Shown here: one piece after another, positions 45,405 through 57,066 of the stretch
Numbering within the stretch: position 1 is the stretch's first letter
How the letters are laid out: each line of letters begins with the position of its first letter
Source of the DNA: Cinnamomum chago
Taxonomy: Eukaryota; Streptophyta; Magnoliopsida; Laurales; Lauraceae
NCBI GenBank assembly: GCA_038049695.1
Contig: CP142458.1
Location: forward strand, 47,707,001-47,771,000
Length of the DNA: 64,000 nt
Direction of reading: 5' to 3'
Notes under the pieces: model-generated
Database searches by the model: none
Told to the model about the DNA's origin: nothing
Seen by the model: the letters and a program-made list of their open reading frames with translations, nothing else
Program-made: the position numbers and the translations under genes

Positions 45405-46949
45405 ATGGACTCCACTAGGCTAGACTTTGTAGATTCTTCTAGACCTCTCACTCTTCCTTCTATTAGAGATTCAAACCATCAATTAAATGAATATCAATTT
45501 GACTCAAAAGAGGAAGAAATTGAGTATGATGAAGATGATCTTCAACAAGCCTTTGAAGAATTATATGAAATATCCTTAAAGCTTGAGAAGAAAAACAAAA
45601 GTTTAAGAGAAGAATCTAAAAATCTAACCAAAGAATTAGCCTCATCAAAAGATGAACTTAGAGAGAAAGAAGAAGTAATAAAATGTCTAGACTCTAAGTT
45701 CATGATCTCTTTAAATAATCTATCTAACATTCAAGATGAACTAAAAGAATTAAAGATGGATTATGATAATGTCAATAAGGAAAATCTAAAACAAAGAGAT
45801 CAATTAAAAAGGCAAGATAAAGACTTTAACAATCTTGAATCTAAATTGTCTATCTCTAAGGAAAATTTATCTAATGCTCAAAACGAATTAAATGAGATTA
45901 AGATAAATTGTGATGAGCTTACAAATGAAAATTTGAACCTAAGAGATACAATTAAAAAACAAGATAAAGACTTTAACAACTTAGAATCCAAGTTGATTAA
46001 AAGTAAGTTAAAATCACAAGAACTTGGATCTAATAATGTTAATGAACTTAAACATGAATTAAAACTTGCCAATGAAGAGCTAAGCAAATATAAGGAAATT
46101 GAATATGAACTTTCAAAAGTTAAAAATGAAAATTCAATCCTTATAACCAAAGTCACTCAACTTGAAAACAATAAACAAAAGTATGAGTGCAAGTTTACCC
46201 AAAGAGAAGAGAAACTTGAAAAATTATTCAAATTGGGTAAATCTCATGGAGATAGGACGGGTCTTGGATTTAATAGGAATATGTCATATGACCCTAAATT
46301 CACCAACACTTTTGTGAAAGGTGAGTCCTCATTCTCTAGCACTCACACTTCCTTGCCCAAAACAAAATGTGATTATTGTGGCAATGAAGGACACTTTAGG
46401 TTTGAGTGCAAACTAAGGAAAAGAAGCTATGTGTCTAAACCCATCTTTGAACTCAAGAAAGTAAAATCAAACTTGAAGGGTAAGACACTAAAAACAAAGG
46501 AAGACTCCATAAAGCTTAAACAAGTTAAACCAATTAACAAGGAGTCTCCAAAAATAGATTCTAAAAAGGTTAAACAAGTCAAACCAAGTTTAAAAGAATC
46601 TATTAACAAAAAGCTTCTCAACCTACCTCCCTTAAGTCAAAACATGAAAGAACTTTTGAAGAAATTTACTAAGTTAAATCTAAATTTCAAAAGTCAAAGA
46701 AAGGGAGAAAATAAGAAGAAAAGAAAAGTAAAACAATCCCCAAAGAAACAACCTCACCAACATCAAAAGACTAATCACCATTCTAAGCCAAATTTAGTAA
46801 AATCTAAATATCATGGTGATAAGTTCAAATTGAAAATTTATCAAGTTAAATCTCCTATAGTTGGTGAGAACCCCAAAATAGACCTCAAAGTTCAACCCTC
46901 CCAAGACCTTAGGTGGATTCCTAAAGCTAAATACTTAGACAAACCTTAG
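45405..46949 (+). CDS. gag: Gag-like protein of the tandem element, unit 1
   Basis: 514 codons from the ATG at 45405; an upstream in-frame TTG at 45390 is less likely. It is presumably a structural particle protein. Residues about 40-280 are a long charged coiled coil (heptad-like, rich in K, E, L and N) with an internal duplication: the KKQDKDFNNLESKL / LKRQDKDFNNLESKL segments occur twice. A short GLGF motif (about 286-289) precedes one CCHC knuckle (C322-C325-H330-C335). The tail to 514 is Lys-rich and probably binds nucleic acid, ending with DLRWIPKAKYLDKP. Coiled coil, GLGF and knuckle match the C-terminal half of Sirevirus gags; the N-terminal UBN2-type domain seen in the element at 9150-16289 is absent. 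No protease, integrase or RT follows. Confidence 0.85.
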   Translation: MDSTRLDFVDSSRPLTLPSIRDSNHQLNEYQFDSKEEEIEYDEDDLQQAFEELYEISLKLEKKNKSLREESKNLTKELASSKDELREKEEVIKCLDSKFMISLNNLSNIQDELKELKMDYDNVNKENLKQRDQLKRQDKDFNNLESKLSISKENLSNAQNELNEIKINCDELTNENLNLRDTIKKQDKDFNNLESKLIKSKLKSQELGSNNVNELKHELKLANEELSKYKEIEYELSKVKNENSILITKVTQLENNKQKYECKFTQREEKLEKLFKLGKSHGDRTGLGFNRNMSYDPKFTNTFVKGESSFSSTHTSLPKTKCDYCGNEGHFRFECKLRKRSYVSKPIFELKKVKSNLKGKTLKTKEDSIKLKQVKPINKESPKIDSKKVKQVKPSLKESINKKLLNLPPLSQNMKELLKKFTKLNLNFKSQRKGENKKKRKVKQSPKKQPHQHQKTNHHSKPNLVKSKYHGDKFKLKIYQVKSPIVGENPKIDLKVQPSQDLRWIPKAKYLDKP

Positions 46950-48757
46950 GGTCTTGACCACCTTGACCAACCTATTCGTTAATAGTTAAATCCTTTTGTT
47001 GGTCATGTTGCATTTGCATTTTGGTTCTTTCTTAGTTACATTTCATAAAATGCATTGCTTCTTTATGATCAATTGATTTTGTCTTCATGCACCATTCTAG
47101 TTACATATCATGGTTTTCAAAATCTTTTGATTATAATCTCATCATGTTTGATTTGCTTGTTGCACTCATATGTTTTGCATTGCATTTCTACATGATTAAT
47201 TGATTGTGATGTTAAAAGCTTTCATAACTAATTTGTCATGATCAATTGGTGTTGAATCATTTGTGTAGATGTCATAGTAAGATTATTTGAACAAATGATT
47301 TGAATCATCTCAAGTTTTTCCATGGATTTCTAAAAGTTATACCTTTATATGGAAAATCATTGTTTTGAAAAATCAACTTGTATGTGTTTTAATGAAGTTA
47401 TATCTTTTCAAATACAATGTTGATAATTGATCTTCAAAATCATTCCTTTATGCTCATTGTTGGATTTTGTTTTTCAAAATGATTTGAAGATTGTTTTGAA
47501 TGGAAATGCTTTTTAATCTCATTAGTTATATTCATCTAAGCATGTTCCATTATTCTCATTTCCTTTTTCTTTTGGTTTCATTATCTTAGAAATGGAAATG
47601 TATGTTGTTTGCATCCTTGCTTGTTTATTTACATTCTTTTCATATGCAAATGACTATTGGTTCCATGTATGGTTGTGAACTTGTAATTTTTGTAGAAACC
47701 ATACTAGAACCCAAATCCATCCTCTATGCCTAATAGTCTTTTCTTTGTGGATGGTTATGATGTTGATTCATGTGTATTCTCTTGATATCATCCTTATACA
47801 TGTTTCAACCTCATATTAGTGTTCTTGATCATATGAACCTTTTTGAAATCCATTACTTGTATTTCATAGTTATATCTCTTGTTTGATGGATTTCTTAGTG
47901 TTGAATTCATATGATCTAGACACTTTGGAAATTGCATGCATTACAAAGCTTTATCCTTTTGCATTGCAATTTGCCTTGTTCATCACTATGCTCTTTAGGA
48001 ATATCATTAAAAGTGATGAATATGCATTTATGATGCTTGATGGAAGTGTATCACATCCTTGCTTTTACTCATGTTATCATATTCAATTGGTTTCATTTGG
48101 TATAATGTTCCATTGATTTCATATCCAATTGATATCTTATCTTGTGTATGTGATAGACCTTGTGTGCGTTGGACTAATCTTCATAGTTATATAATTGTTC
48201 CACGTCACACACCATTAGCATCATAATGCTCATGATTGCCACCTCTTTTTGCTCATATAGGTATATCTCATGACCACCATGTTTTTGTGTTAATAATATT
48301 GGTTGGTTATTAGTTGAGGTTGGCTTCATGATTGAATTTCATTTCACTCCTTCATGCACATTAATAGTCATATTTATTGTTTGAATGAAATGATTTCAAA
48401 ACTTACATAGCATATGATTTTCATAAGTAATATTGATTGATGCTATGTTTGAGTAAACCCCATATCATGGATAGCTCTAATTTGGATTTTTCCTAATAAG
48501 TGACATTCTTGAATCCATTTTAGAGTGATTATGTTAATAGTCATATCCTTTAATCTCAATTGATATGTTTGTTTCAATTGATATCCATGATTGCTTCTCT
48601 CTTTTGTCCTAGCTCTCTTTTGGTAATTTGATCATATTGTGCTTAATAGTTAAATGAATCTAATCCTTTCCTTGAAGTTAACCCTCACTTGGTTAAACCA
48701 TCTACTTCTTGAATCTAATAGTTATATCTTGTCAAAAGCTTGACAAAAGAAGAGAAT
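46950..48757 (+). other. Non-coding internal spacer, unit 1
   Basis: About 1.8 kb of T-rich sequence where pol would normally be. All frames are broken by stops; the longest frame (47883-48116) has no recognisable domain. No remnants of RT or integrase motifs were seen on either strand. The same sequence is at 52956-54763 in unit 2. Confidence 0.7.
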
Positions 48758-48761
48758 GGAT

Positions 48762-49367
48762 TGAGGGGGAGTGTAAACCTTCATAGGAAGAATTAGTTTT
48801 GATCAAATTCACCCTTGGAATGCTAATGAGCCCTTAGAGTTAACTTACATACATGATAGCCTGTTATGTATTTCATTTTCGATTACATTTGTTAACAGGT
48901 GCTACTAAAGGTATTCTTCTTGTCTCATGTGTGTAGGTACCTTTGCAATTTAATGTCAAAGGGGGAGAGAGAGTTCAAGTGTGACTCAAAGATCTCCTAC
49001 TCTTCAAAGGGGGAGAGAGTTCGAGAGTTCAAGTACTCGAAGATCTCCTATCCATCAAAGGGGGAGAAAGCCTTCAAGTTCTCAAGAGGAAGAGAGAGGC
49101 ATGGTCAAAGGGGGAGAGCAAATAGAAGTAAGAAAGCTTGGAGCTAAAGAAGATGCTTGGCCATAGAGAGGAAGATGATAAGAAAGCTTGAAGAATGATC
49201 AAGCACCAAGCATCAAGAAGATTGAAGAAAAGAGCCCAAGAGCCCAAGCTAAGAGAAGGAGCATCCAAGAAGAAGATTTCAAGACTTGTCCAGCTGAGGG
49301 GGAGCTGAAGACAGAGTGTGTAAATTCAATGATGAGTAAGTTGCCATCAAATTGCAAAGGGGGAGAT
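48762..49367 (+). other. Multiple polypurine tract copies, unit 1
   Basis: AAAGGGGGAGA occurs at 48958, 49006, 49057, 49107 and 49356, with tgagggggag variants at 48762 and 49295. The last exact copy is immediately followed by the LTR (TTGTTAGG). Between copies the sequence is rich in cttcaag/ttcaag and aagatctcct(a). The frames here (48899-49147 and others) are repeat by-products. The copy in unit 2 is at 54768-55373. Confidence 0.9.
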
Positions 49368-51060
49368 TGTTAGGTTTTTTGTTTTTGCAATTTGGTGGAT
49401 GCATTTGCATATTGGCATCATTTGAATTCACACACATGCATTGATTTAAAATATCTTGAAATCTAGCTTTATACATGCATTGGTTTTTAGATTTGGAAAA
49501 GTTTGTGTTTTATGCATGGTTTGGTTCTAAACTTGGATGCATTGGTTTTAGAACCCAAAACTCTTTTGAAAACCTAATTCCTTGTGCATTATATTTGGAA
49601 AATCATGTTAGGTATTTAGGTTTGAGCTTTGCATACATTCATTACAAAAAGAATCATTTTTGTATGCTTGTTCACTTGAAAAGAGTTTTTATCAAATCAA
49701 GCTAGCCTTTGGTTTTAAACCTTTGAATCATTTTAGGCTTTGTGTGTTTCATGTTTTTAAATGTTTTAAAACATGTTTTTTAAGCTTGGTTTAGTGACCC
49801 ACAAAATTCCACAAAGAAAATCTTCAAAATGCAAAAGTTGGAATTTTTGGGGGTGTCCCGGCAGTGTCACCGGTCGACCGAGACCTGGGTCTCGGTCGAC
49901 CGAGAACACTGCAGGGCAAATGGACTGTTTTTTGAACTGAAGCCCCAACGGTCAGAAATATGACCGTTGTGCTTTCTCGGTCGACCGAGACCACCTTGCC
50001 GGTCGACCGAGAACTAGCCGTTGGCAACTTTTTGGCTATAAAGTCCATTCATTTCCAACCTTTTTCAAGGCTTGAACCATGAACCTTTGAGACCATTTTG
50101 GAGCCAAAGAAAGGGGAAGAAGTTGGAAAGGCTAGAGGGCCATTTGGAAATCAAATGCTTGACTTTTCATAAGGTACACATTACTAGTATTTTGATTTCC
50201 ATTAAAATGAAATCCATGCATGCCTAATTCTTTGTAATTTCACTTATGCATGATTTCTAGAGATGTTTAGCAAACTCAAAATCATCCTTGGTAAATTAGA
50301 TTGGTTTGCAAACTCTCCTAACTAAATCACATGCAATCTTAGACTTTAACTTTCATACAATTTGTTTAAGTTCATTTCTTAAAGTTGTTTGAATTTCTCA
50401 TGTGATTAGTTTCCTCTTCAATCACCATTTTATAAGCTTTGATTTTAAAATGCATCATGCATTCATTTAAGAGCTTCATTGTTAAAATAGATTGAAGTAG
50501 AGCATTCATACACTTGTGCACACACTTTAACTTAATTGAGTGTATGTTTGTTATTTGTATTAAACCTTCATATTAGCCTAGTCAAGAGGCAATTTCATAT
50601 GAGCTTAAATTGTAATCTCTTAGAGTGATCTTTTGTAAAGACACTTTCTTAGAGAAAGCTTTATTTGTTAAGGTTATTGCTTAGCCTAAGAAAAGCATAT
50701 TGTAAGGTTATTGCTTAGCCTAAGAAAAGCATCTTGTAAGGTTGTTGTTTAGCCTTTGAAAAGCAACATTGTAGAGGTTATTGCTTAGCCTTTGAAAAAG
50801 CATAAATAGTGGAAATCCGGTGGGGTGATTGGATCACAAGCCGGTAGTGGATGTAGGCACGTTGGCCGAACCACTATAAATATTGGTGTTGTGGTGCATG
50901 CTATGTGGTGATTGATTTTGTATTAGCTTCCGCATCTTGTTTGTTTAATCATCACATGTGACTAGTTTAGTTTAAGAAATTAAAATTGGTCGAAATTGGT
51001 CATACTTGTAGCTCACCCTATTCACCCCCCCTCTAGGGTTCGGATCCCCATGGAATTTCA
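49368..51060 (+). repeat. Tandem element LTR 2 (middle)
   Basis: Identical in layout to LTR 1 at +6006. PPT lies on its left (49356-49366) and PBS on its right (51063), so this one LTR serves as 3' LTR of unit 1 and 5' LTR of unit 2. No TSD flanks it. Confidence 0.95.
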
Positions 51061-51062
51061 AT

Positions 51063-51074
51063 TGGTATCAGAGC
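51063..51074 (+). other. Primer binding site 1, tandem unit 2
   Basis: tggtatcagagc after a 2-bp spacer, as in unit 1. The second PBS-like site is at 51297-51314. Confidence 0.9.
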
Positions 51075-51410
51075 TGTAGAGCCTCGGAAAAACTCCTTGT
51101 GAGTCGTGATCACTCGCATCCACGGAAACTCTCGCTTGAAATAGCGGATAAATAGAGACTCTCCGTTCGTGGCAGGCATGTGGGGGGGGACTATCGTGCT
51201 CCATGTGTCTGGACTCTGATAGGTACCATTTGGTGATCCGTGTTAAGAGGATGTGGGTCCTCAAGGGTTTTGAAGAAATTCAGACCCCTCAACAATTGGT
51301 ATCAGAGCCAAGTTCTCTAATCCCTTAGGACCAAGTGTTTGGAACTCTTGATTAGGTGTAAAAACCTAGAGTTAAAACCCTAGAGTTGTGCTTATTTGAA
51401 AATCTTTAGA

Positions 51411-52955
51411 ATGGACTCCACTAGGCTAGACTTTGTAGATTCTTCTAGACCTCTCACTCTTCCTTCTATTAGAGATTCAAACCATCAATTAAATGAATAT
51501 CAATTTGACTCAAAAGAGGAAGAAATTGAGTATGATGAAGATGATCTTCAACAAGCCTTTGAAGAATTATATGAAATATCCTTAAAGCTTGAGAAGAAAA
51601 ACAAAAGTTTAAGAGAAGAATCTAAAAATCTAACCAAAGAATTAGCCTCATCAAAAGATGAACTTAGAGAGAAAGAAGAAGTAATAAAATGTCTAGACTC
51701 TAAGTTCATGATCTCTTTAAATAATCTATCTAACATTCAAGATGAACTAAAAGAATTAAAGATGGATTATGATAATGTCAATAAGGAAAATCTAAAACAA
51801 AGAGATCAATTAAAAAGGCAAGATAAAGACTTTAACAATCTTGAATCTAAATTGTCTATCTCTAAGGAAAATTTATCTAATGCTCAAAACGAATTAAATG
51901 AGATTAAGATAAATTGTGATGAGCTTACAAATGAAAATTTGAACCTAAGAGATACAATTAAAAAACAAGATAAAGACTTTAACAACTTAGAATCCAAGTT
52001 GATTAAAAGTAAGTTAAAATCACAAGAACTTGGATCTAATAATGTTAATGAACTTAAACATGAATTAAAACTTGCCAATGAAGAGCTAAGCAAATATAAG
52101 GAAATTGAATATGAACTTTCAAAAGTTAAAAATGAAAATTCAATCCTTATAACCAAAGTCACTCAACTTGAAAACAATAAACAAAAGTATGAGTGCAAGT
52201 TTACCCAAAGAGAAGAGAAACTTGAAAAATTATTCAAATTGGGTAAATCTCATGGAGATAGGACGGGTCTTGGATTTAATAGGAATATGTCATATGACCC
52301 TAAATTCACCAACACTTTTGTGAAAGGTGAGTCCTCATTCTCTAGCACTCACACTTCCTTGCCCAAAACAAAATGTGATTATTGTGGCAATGAAGGACAC
52401 TTTAGGTTTGAGTGCAAACTAAGGAAAAGAAGCTATGTGTCTAAACCCATCTTTGAACTCAAGAAAGTAAAATCAAACTTGAAGGGTAAGACACTAAAAA
52501 CAAAGGAAGACTCCATAAAGCTTAAACAAGTTAAACCAATTAACAAGGAGTCTCCAAAAATAGATTCTAAAAAGGTTAAACAAGTCAAACCAAGTTTAAA
52601 AGAATCTATTAACAAAAAGCTTCTCAACCTACCTCCCTTAAGTCAAAACATGAAAGAACTTTTGAAGAAATTTACTAAGTTAAATCTAAATTTCAAAAGT
52701 CAAAGAAAGGGAGAAAATAAGAAGAAAAGAAAAGTAAAACAATCCCCAAAGAAACAACCTCACCAACATCAAAAGACTAATCACCATTCTAAGCCAAATT
52801 TAGTAAAATCTAAATATCATGGTGATAAGTTCAAATTGAAAATTTATCAAGTTAAATCTCCTATAGTTGGTGAGAACCCCAAAATAGACCTCAAAGTTCA
52901 ACCCTCCCAAGACCTTAGGTGGATTCCTAAAGCTAAATACTTAGACAAACCTTAG
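51411..52955 (+). CDS. gag: Gag-like protein of the tandem element, unit 2
   Basis: The predicted 514-residue product appears identical to that of 45405-46949: coiled coil, GLGF motif, a CCHC knuckle at C322/C325/H330/C335 and a Lys-rich tail. Two intact identical ORFs 6006 bp apart mean either that the duplication is very recent or that it is an assembly artefact. Confidence 0.85.
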   Translation: MDSTRLDFVDSSRPLTLPSIRDSNHQLNEYQFDSKEEEIEYDEDDLQQAFEELYEISLKLEKKNKSLREESKNLTKELASSKDELREKEEVIKCLDSKFMISLNNLSNIQDELKELKMDYDNVNKENLKQRDQLKRQDKDFNNLESKLSISKENLSNAQNELNEIKINCDELTNENLNLRDTIKKQDKDFNNLESKLIKSKLKSQELGSNNVNELKHELKLANEELSKYKEIEYELSKVKNENSILITKVTQLENNKQKYECKFTQREEKLEKLFKLGKSHGDRTGLGFNRNMSYDPKFTNTFVKGESSFSSTHTSLPKTKCDYCGNEGHFRFECKLRKRSYVSKPIFELKKVKSNLKGKTLKTKEDSIKLKQVKPINKESPKIDSKKVKQVKPSLKESINKKLLNLPPLSQNMKELLKKFTKLNLNFKSQRKGENKKKRKVKQSPKKQPHQHQKTNHHSKPNLVKSKYHGDKFKLKIYQVKSPIVGENPKIDLKVQPSQDLRWIPKAKYLDKP

Positions 52956-54763
52956 GGTCTTGACCACCTTGACCAACCTATTCGTTAATAGTTAAATCCT
53001 TTTGTTGGTCATGTTGCATTTGCATTTTGGTTCTTTCTTAGTTACATTTCATAAAATGCATTGCTTCTTTATGATCAATTGATTTTGTCTTCATGCACCA
53101 TTCTAGTTACATATCATGGTTTTCAAAATCTTTTGATTATAATCTCATCATGTTTGATTTGCTTGTTGCACTCATATGTTTTGCATTGCATTTCTACATG
53201 ATTAATTGATTGTGATGTTAAAAGCTTTCATAACTAATTTGTCATGATCAATTGGTGTTGAATCATTTGTGTAGATGTCATAGTAAGATTATTTGAACAA
53301 ATGATTTGAATCATCTCAAGTTTTTCCATGGATTTCTAAAAGTTATACCTTTATATGGAAAATCATTGTTTTGAAAAATCAACTTGTATGTGTTTTAATG
53401 AAGTTATATCTTTTCAAATACAATGTTGATAATTGATCTTCAAAATCATTCCTTTATGCTCATTGTTGGATTTTGTTTTTCAAAATGATTTGAAGATTGT
53501 TTTGAATGGAAATGCTTTTTAATCTCATTAGTTATATTCATCTAAGCATGTTCCATTATTCTCATTTCCTTTTTCTTTTGGTTTCATTATCTTAGAAATG
53601 GAAATGTATGTTGTTTGCATCCTTGCTTGTTTATTTACATTCTTTTCATATGCAAATGACTATTGGTTCCATGTATGGTTGTGAACTTGTAATTTTTGTA
53701 GAAACCATACTAGAACCCAAATCCATCCTCTATGCCTAATAGTCTTTTCTTTGTGGATGGTTATGATGTTGATTCATGTGTATTCTCTTGATATCATCCT
53801 TATACATGTTTCAACCTCATATTAGTGTTCTTGATCATATGAACCTTTTTGAAATCCATTACTTGTATTTCATAGTTATATCTCTTGTTTGATGGATTTC
53901 TTAGTGTTGAATTCATATGATCTAGACACTTTGGAAATTGCATGCATTACAAAGCTTTATCCTTTTGCATTGCAATTTGCCTTGTTCATCACTATGCTCT
54001 TTAGGAATATCATTAAAAGTGATGAATATGCATTTATGATGCTTGATGGAAGTGTATCACATCCTTGCTTTTACTCATGTTATCATATTCAATTGGTTTC
54101 ATTTGGTATAATGTTCCATTGATTTCATATCCAATTGATATCTTATCTTGTGTATGTGATAGACCTTGTGTGCGTTGGACTAATCTTCATAGTTATATAA
54201 TTGTTCCACGTCACACACCATTAGCATCATAATGCTCATGATTGCCACCTCTTTTTGCTCATATAGGTATATCTCATGACCACCATGTTTTTGTGTTAAT
54301 AATATTGGTTGGTTATTAGTTGAGGTTGGCTTCATGATTGAATTTCATTTCACTCCTTCATGCACATTAATAGTCATATTTATTGTTTGAATGAAATGAT
54401 TTCAAAACTTACATAGCATATGATTTTCATAAGTAATATTGATTGATGCTATGTTTGAGTAAACCCCATATCATGGATAGCTCTAATTTGGATTTTTCCT
54501 AATAAGTGACATTCTTGAATCCATTTTAGAGTGATTATGTTAATAGTCATATCCTTTAATCTCAATTGATATGTTTGTTTCAATTGATATCCATGATTGC
54601 TTCTCTCTTTTGTCCTAGCTCTCTTTTGGTAATTTGATCATATTGTGCTTAATAGTTAAATGAATCTAATCCTTTCCTTGAAGTTAACCCTCACTTGGTT
54701 AAACCATCTACTTCTTGAATCTAATAGTTATATCTTGTCAAAAGCTTGACAAAAGAAGAGAAT
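52956..54763 (+). other. Non-coding internal spacer, unit 2
   Basis: Copy of 46950-48757, without pol motifs. Confidence 0.7.
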
Positions 54764-54767
54764 GGAT

Positions 54768-55373
54768 TGAGGGGGAGTGTAAACCTTCATAGGAAGAATT
54801 AGTTTTGATCAAATTCACCCTTGGAATGCTAATGAGCCCTTAGAGTTAACTTACATACATGATAGCCTGTTATGTATTTCATTTTCGATTACATTTGTTA
54901 ACAGGTGCTACTAAAGGTATTCTTCTTGTCTCATGTGTGTAGGTACCTTTGCAATTTAATGTCAAAGGGGGAGAGAGAGTTCAAGTGTGACTCAAAGATC
55001 TCCTACTCTTCAAAGGGGGAGAGAGTTCGAGAGTTCAAGTACTCGAAGATCTCCTATCCATCAAAGGGGGAGAAAGCCTTCAAGTTCTCAAGAGGAAGAG
55101 AGAGGCATGGTCAAAGGGGGAGAGCAAATAGAAGTAAGAAAGCTTGGAGCTAAAGAAGATGCTTGGCCATAGAGAGGAAGATGATAAGAAAGCTTGAAGA
55201 ATGATCAAGCACCAAGCATCAAGAAGATTGAAGAAAAGAGCCCAAGAGCCCAAGCTAAGAGAAGGAGCATCCAAGAAGAAGATTTCAAGACTTGTCCAGC
55301 TGAGGGGGAGCTGAAGACAGAGTGTGTAAATTCAATGATGAGTAAGTTGCCATCAAATTGCAAAGGGGGAGAT
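54768..55373 (+). other. Multiple polypurine tract copies, unit 2
   Basis: Exact copies of AAAGGGGGAGA at 54964, 55012, 55063, 55113 and 55362, with variants at 54768 and 55301. The last is adjacent to LTR 3. Confidence 0.9.
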
Positions 55374-57066
55374 TGTTAGGTTTTTTGTTTTTGCAATTTG
55401 GTGGATGCATTTGCATATTGGCATCATTTGAATTCACACACATGCATTGATTTAAAATATCTTGAAATCTAGCTTTATACATGCATTGGTTTTTAGATTT
55501 GGAAAAGTTTGTGTTTTATGCATGGTTTGGTTCTAAACTTGGATGCATTGGTTTTAGAACCCAAAACTCTTTTGAAAACCTAATTCCTTGTGCATTATAT
55601 TTGGAAAATCATGTTAGGTATTTAGGTTTGAGCTTTGCATACATTCATTACAAAAAGAATCATTTTTGTATGCTTGTTCACTTGAAAAGAGTTTTTATCA
55701 AATCAAGCTAGCCTTTGGTTTTAAACCTTTGAATCATTTTAGGCTTTGTGTGTTTCATGTTTTTAAATGTTTTAAAACATGTTTTTTAAGCTTGGTTTAG
55801 TGACCCACAAAATTCCACAAAGAAAATCTTCAAAATGCAAAAGTTGGAATTTTTGGGGGTGTCCCGGCAGTGTCACCGGTCGACCGAGACCTGGGTCTCG
55901 GTCGACCGAGAACACTGCAGGGCAAATGGACTGTTTTTTGAACTGAAGCCCCAACGGTCAGAAATATGACCGTTGTGCTTTCTCGGTCGACCGAGACCAC
56001 CTTGCCGGTCGACCGAGAACTAGCCGTTGGCAACTTTTTGGCTATAAAGTCCATTCATTTCCAACCTTTTTCAAGGCTTGAACCATGAACCTTTGAGACC
56101 ATTTTGGAGCCAAAGAAAGGGGAAGAAGTTGGAAAGGCTAGAGGGCCATTTGGAAATCAAATGCTTGACTTTTCATAAGGTACACATTACTAGTATTTTG
56201 ATTTCCATTAAAATGAAATCCATGCATGCCTAATTCTTTGTAATTTCACTTATGCATGATTTCTAGAGATGTTTAGCAAACTCAAAATCATCCTTGGTAA
56301 ATTAGATTGGTTTGCAAACTCTCCTAACTAAATCACATGCAATCTTAGACTTTAACTTTCATACAATTTGTTTAAGTTCATTTCTTAAAGTTGTTTGAAT
56401 TTCTCATGTGATTAGTTTCCTCTTCAATCACCATTTTATAAGCTTTGATTTTAAAATGCATCATGCATTCATTTAAGAGCTTCATTGTTAAAATAGATTG
56501 AAGTAGAGCATTCATACACTTGTGCACACACTTTAACTTAATTGAGTGTATGTTTGTTATTTGTATTAAACCTTCATATTAGCCTAGTCAAGAGGCAATT
56601 TCATATGAGCTTAAATTGTAATCTCTTAGAGTGATCTTTTGTAAAGACACTTTCTTAGAGAAAGCTTTATTTGTTAAGGTTATTGCTTAGCCTAAGAAAA
56701 GCATATTGTAAGGTTATTGCTTAGCCTAAGAAAAGCATCTTGTAAGGTTGTTGTTTAGCCTTTGAAAAGCAACATTGTAGAGGTTATTGCTTAGCCTTTG
56801 AAAAAGCATAAATAGTGGAAATCCGGTGGGGTGATTGGATCACAAGCCGGTAGTGGATGTAGGCACGTTGGCCGAACCACTATAAATATTGGTGTTGTGG
56901 TGCATGCTATGTGGTGATTGATTTTGTATTAGCTTCCGCATCTTGTTTGTTTAATCATCACATGTGACTAGTTTAGTTTAAGAAATTAAAATTGGTCGAA
57001 ATTGGTCATACTTGTAGCTCACCCTATTCACCCCCCCTCTAGGGTTCGGATCCCCATGGAATTTCA
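55374..57066 (+). repeat. Tandem element LTR 3 (right end)
   Basis: Ends GGAATTTCA at 57066. It is followed by GTTGG, the right copy of the outer TSD, and not by a PBS. Confidence 0.95.

Larger units (their letters stand above)
43362..57066 (+). mobile_element. Tandem LTR-I-LTR-I-LTR gag-only retroelement, TSD GTTGG
   Basis: Three LTRs (43362-45054, 49368-51060, 55374-57066) alternate with two internal regions. Every landmark recurs at exactly +6006 bp, so there is no net insertion or deletion between units, and the lines I compared looked identical. Only the outer ends carry the 5-bp duplication GTTGG (43357-43361 and 57067-57071). The inner LTR is joined directly to PPT on its left and PBS on its right. 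Each internal region encodes only a gag-like protein, so the element must borrow protease, integrase and RT. The palindromic promoter and PPT copies place it near Sireviruses; the gag-only structure matches the TR-GAG category of non-autonomous plant elements. An assembly duplication must be excluded. Confidence 0.92.
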
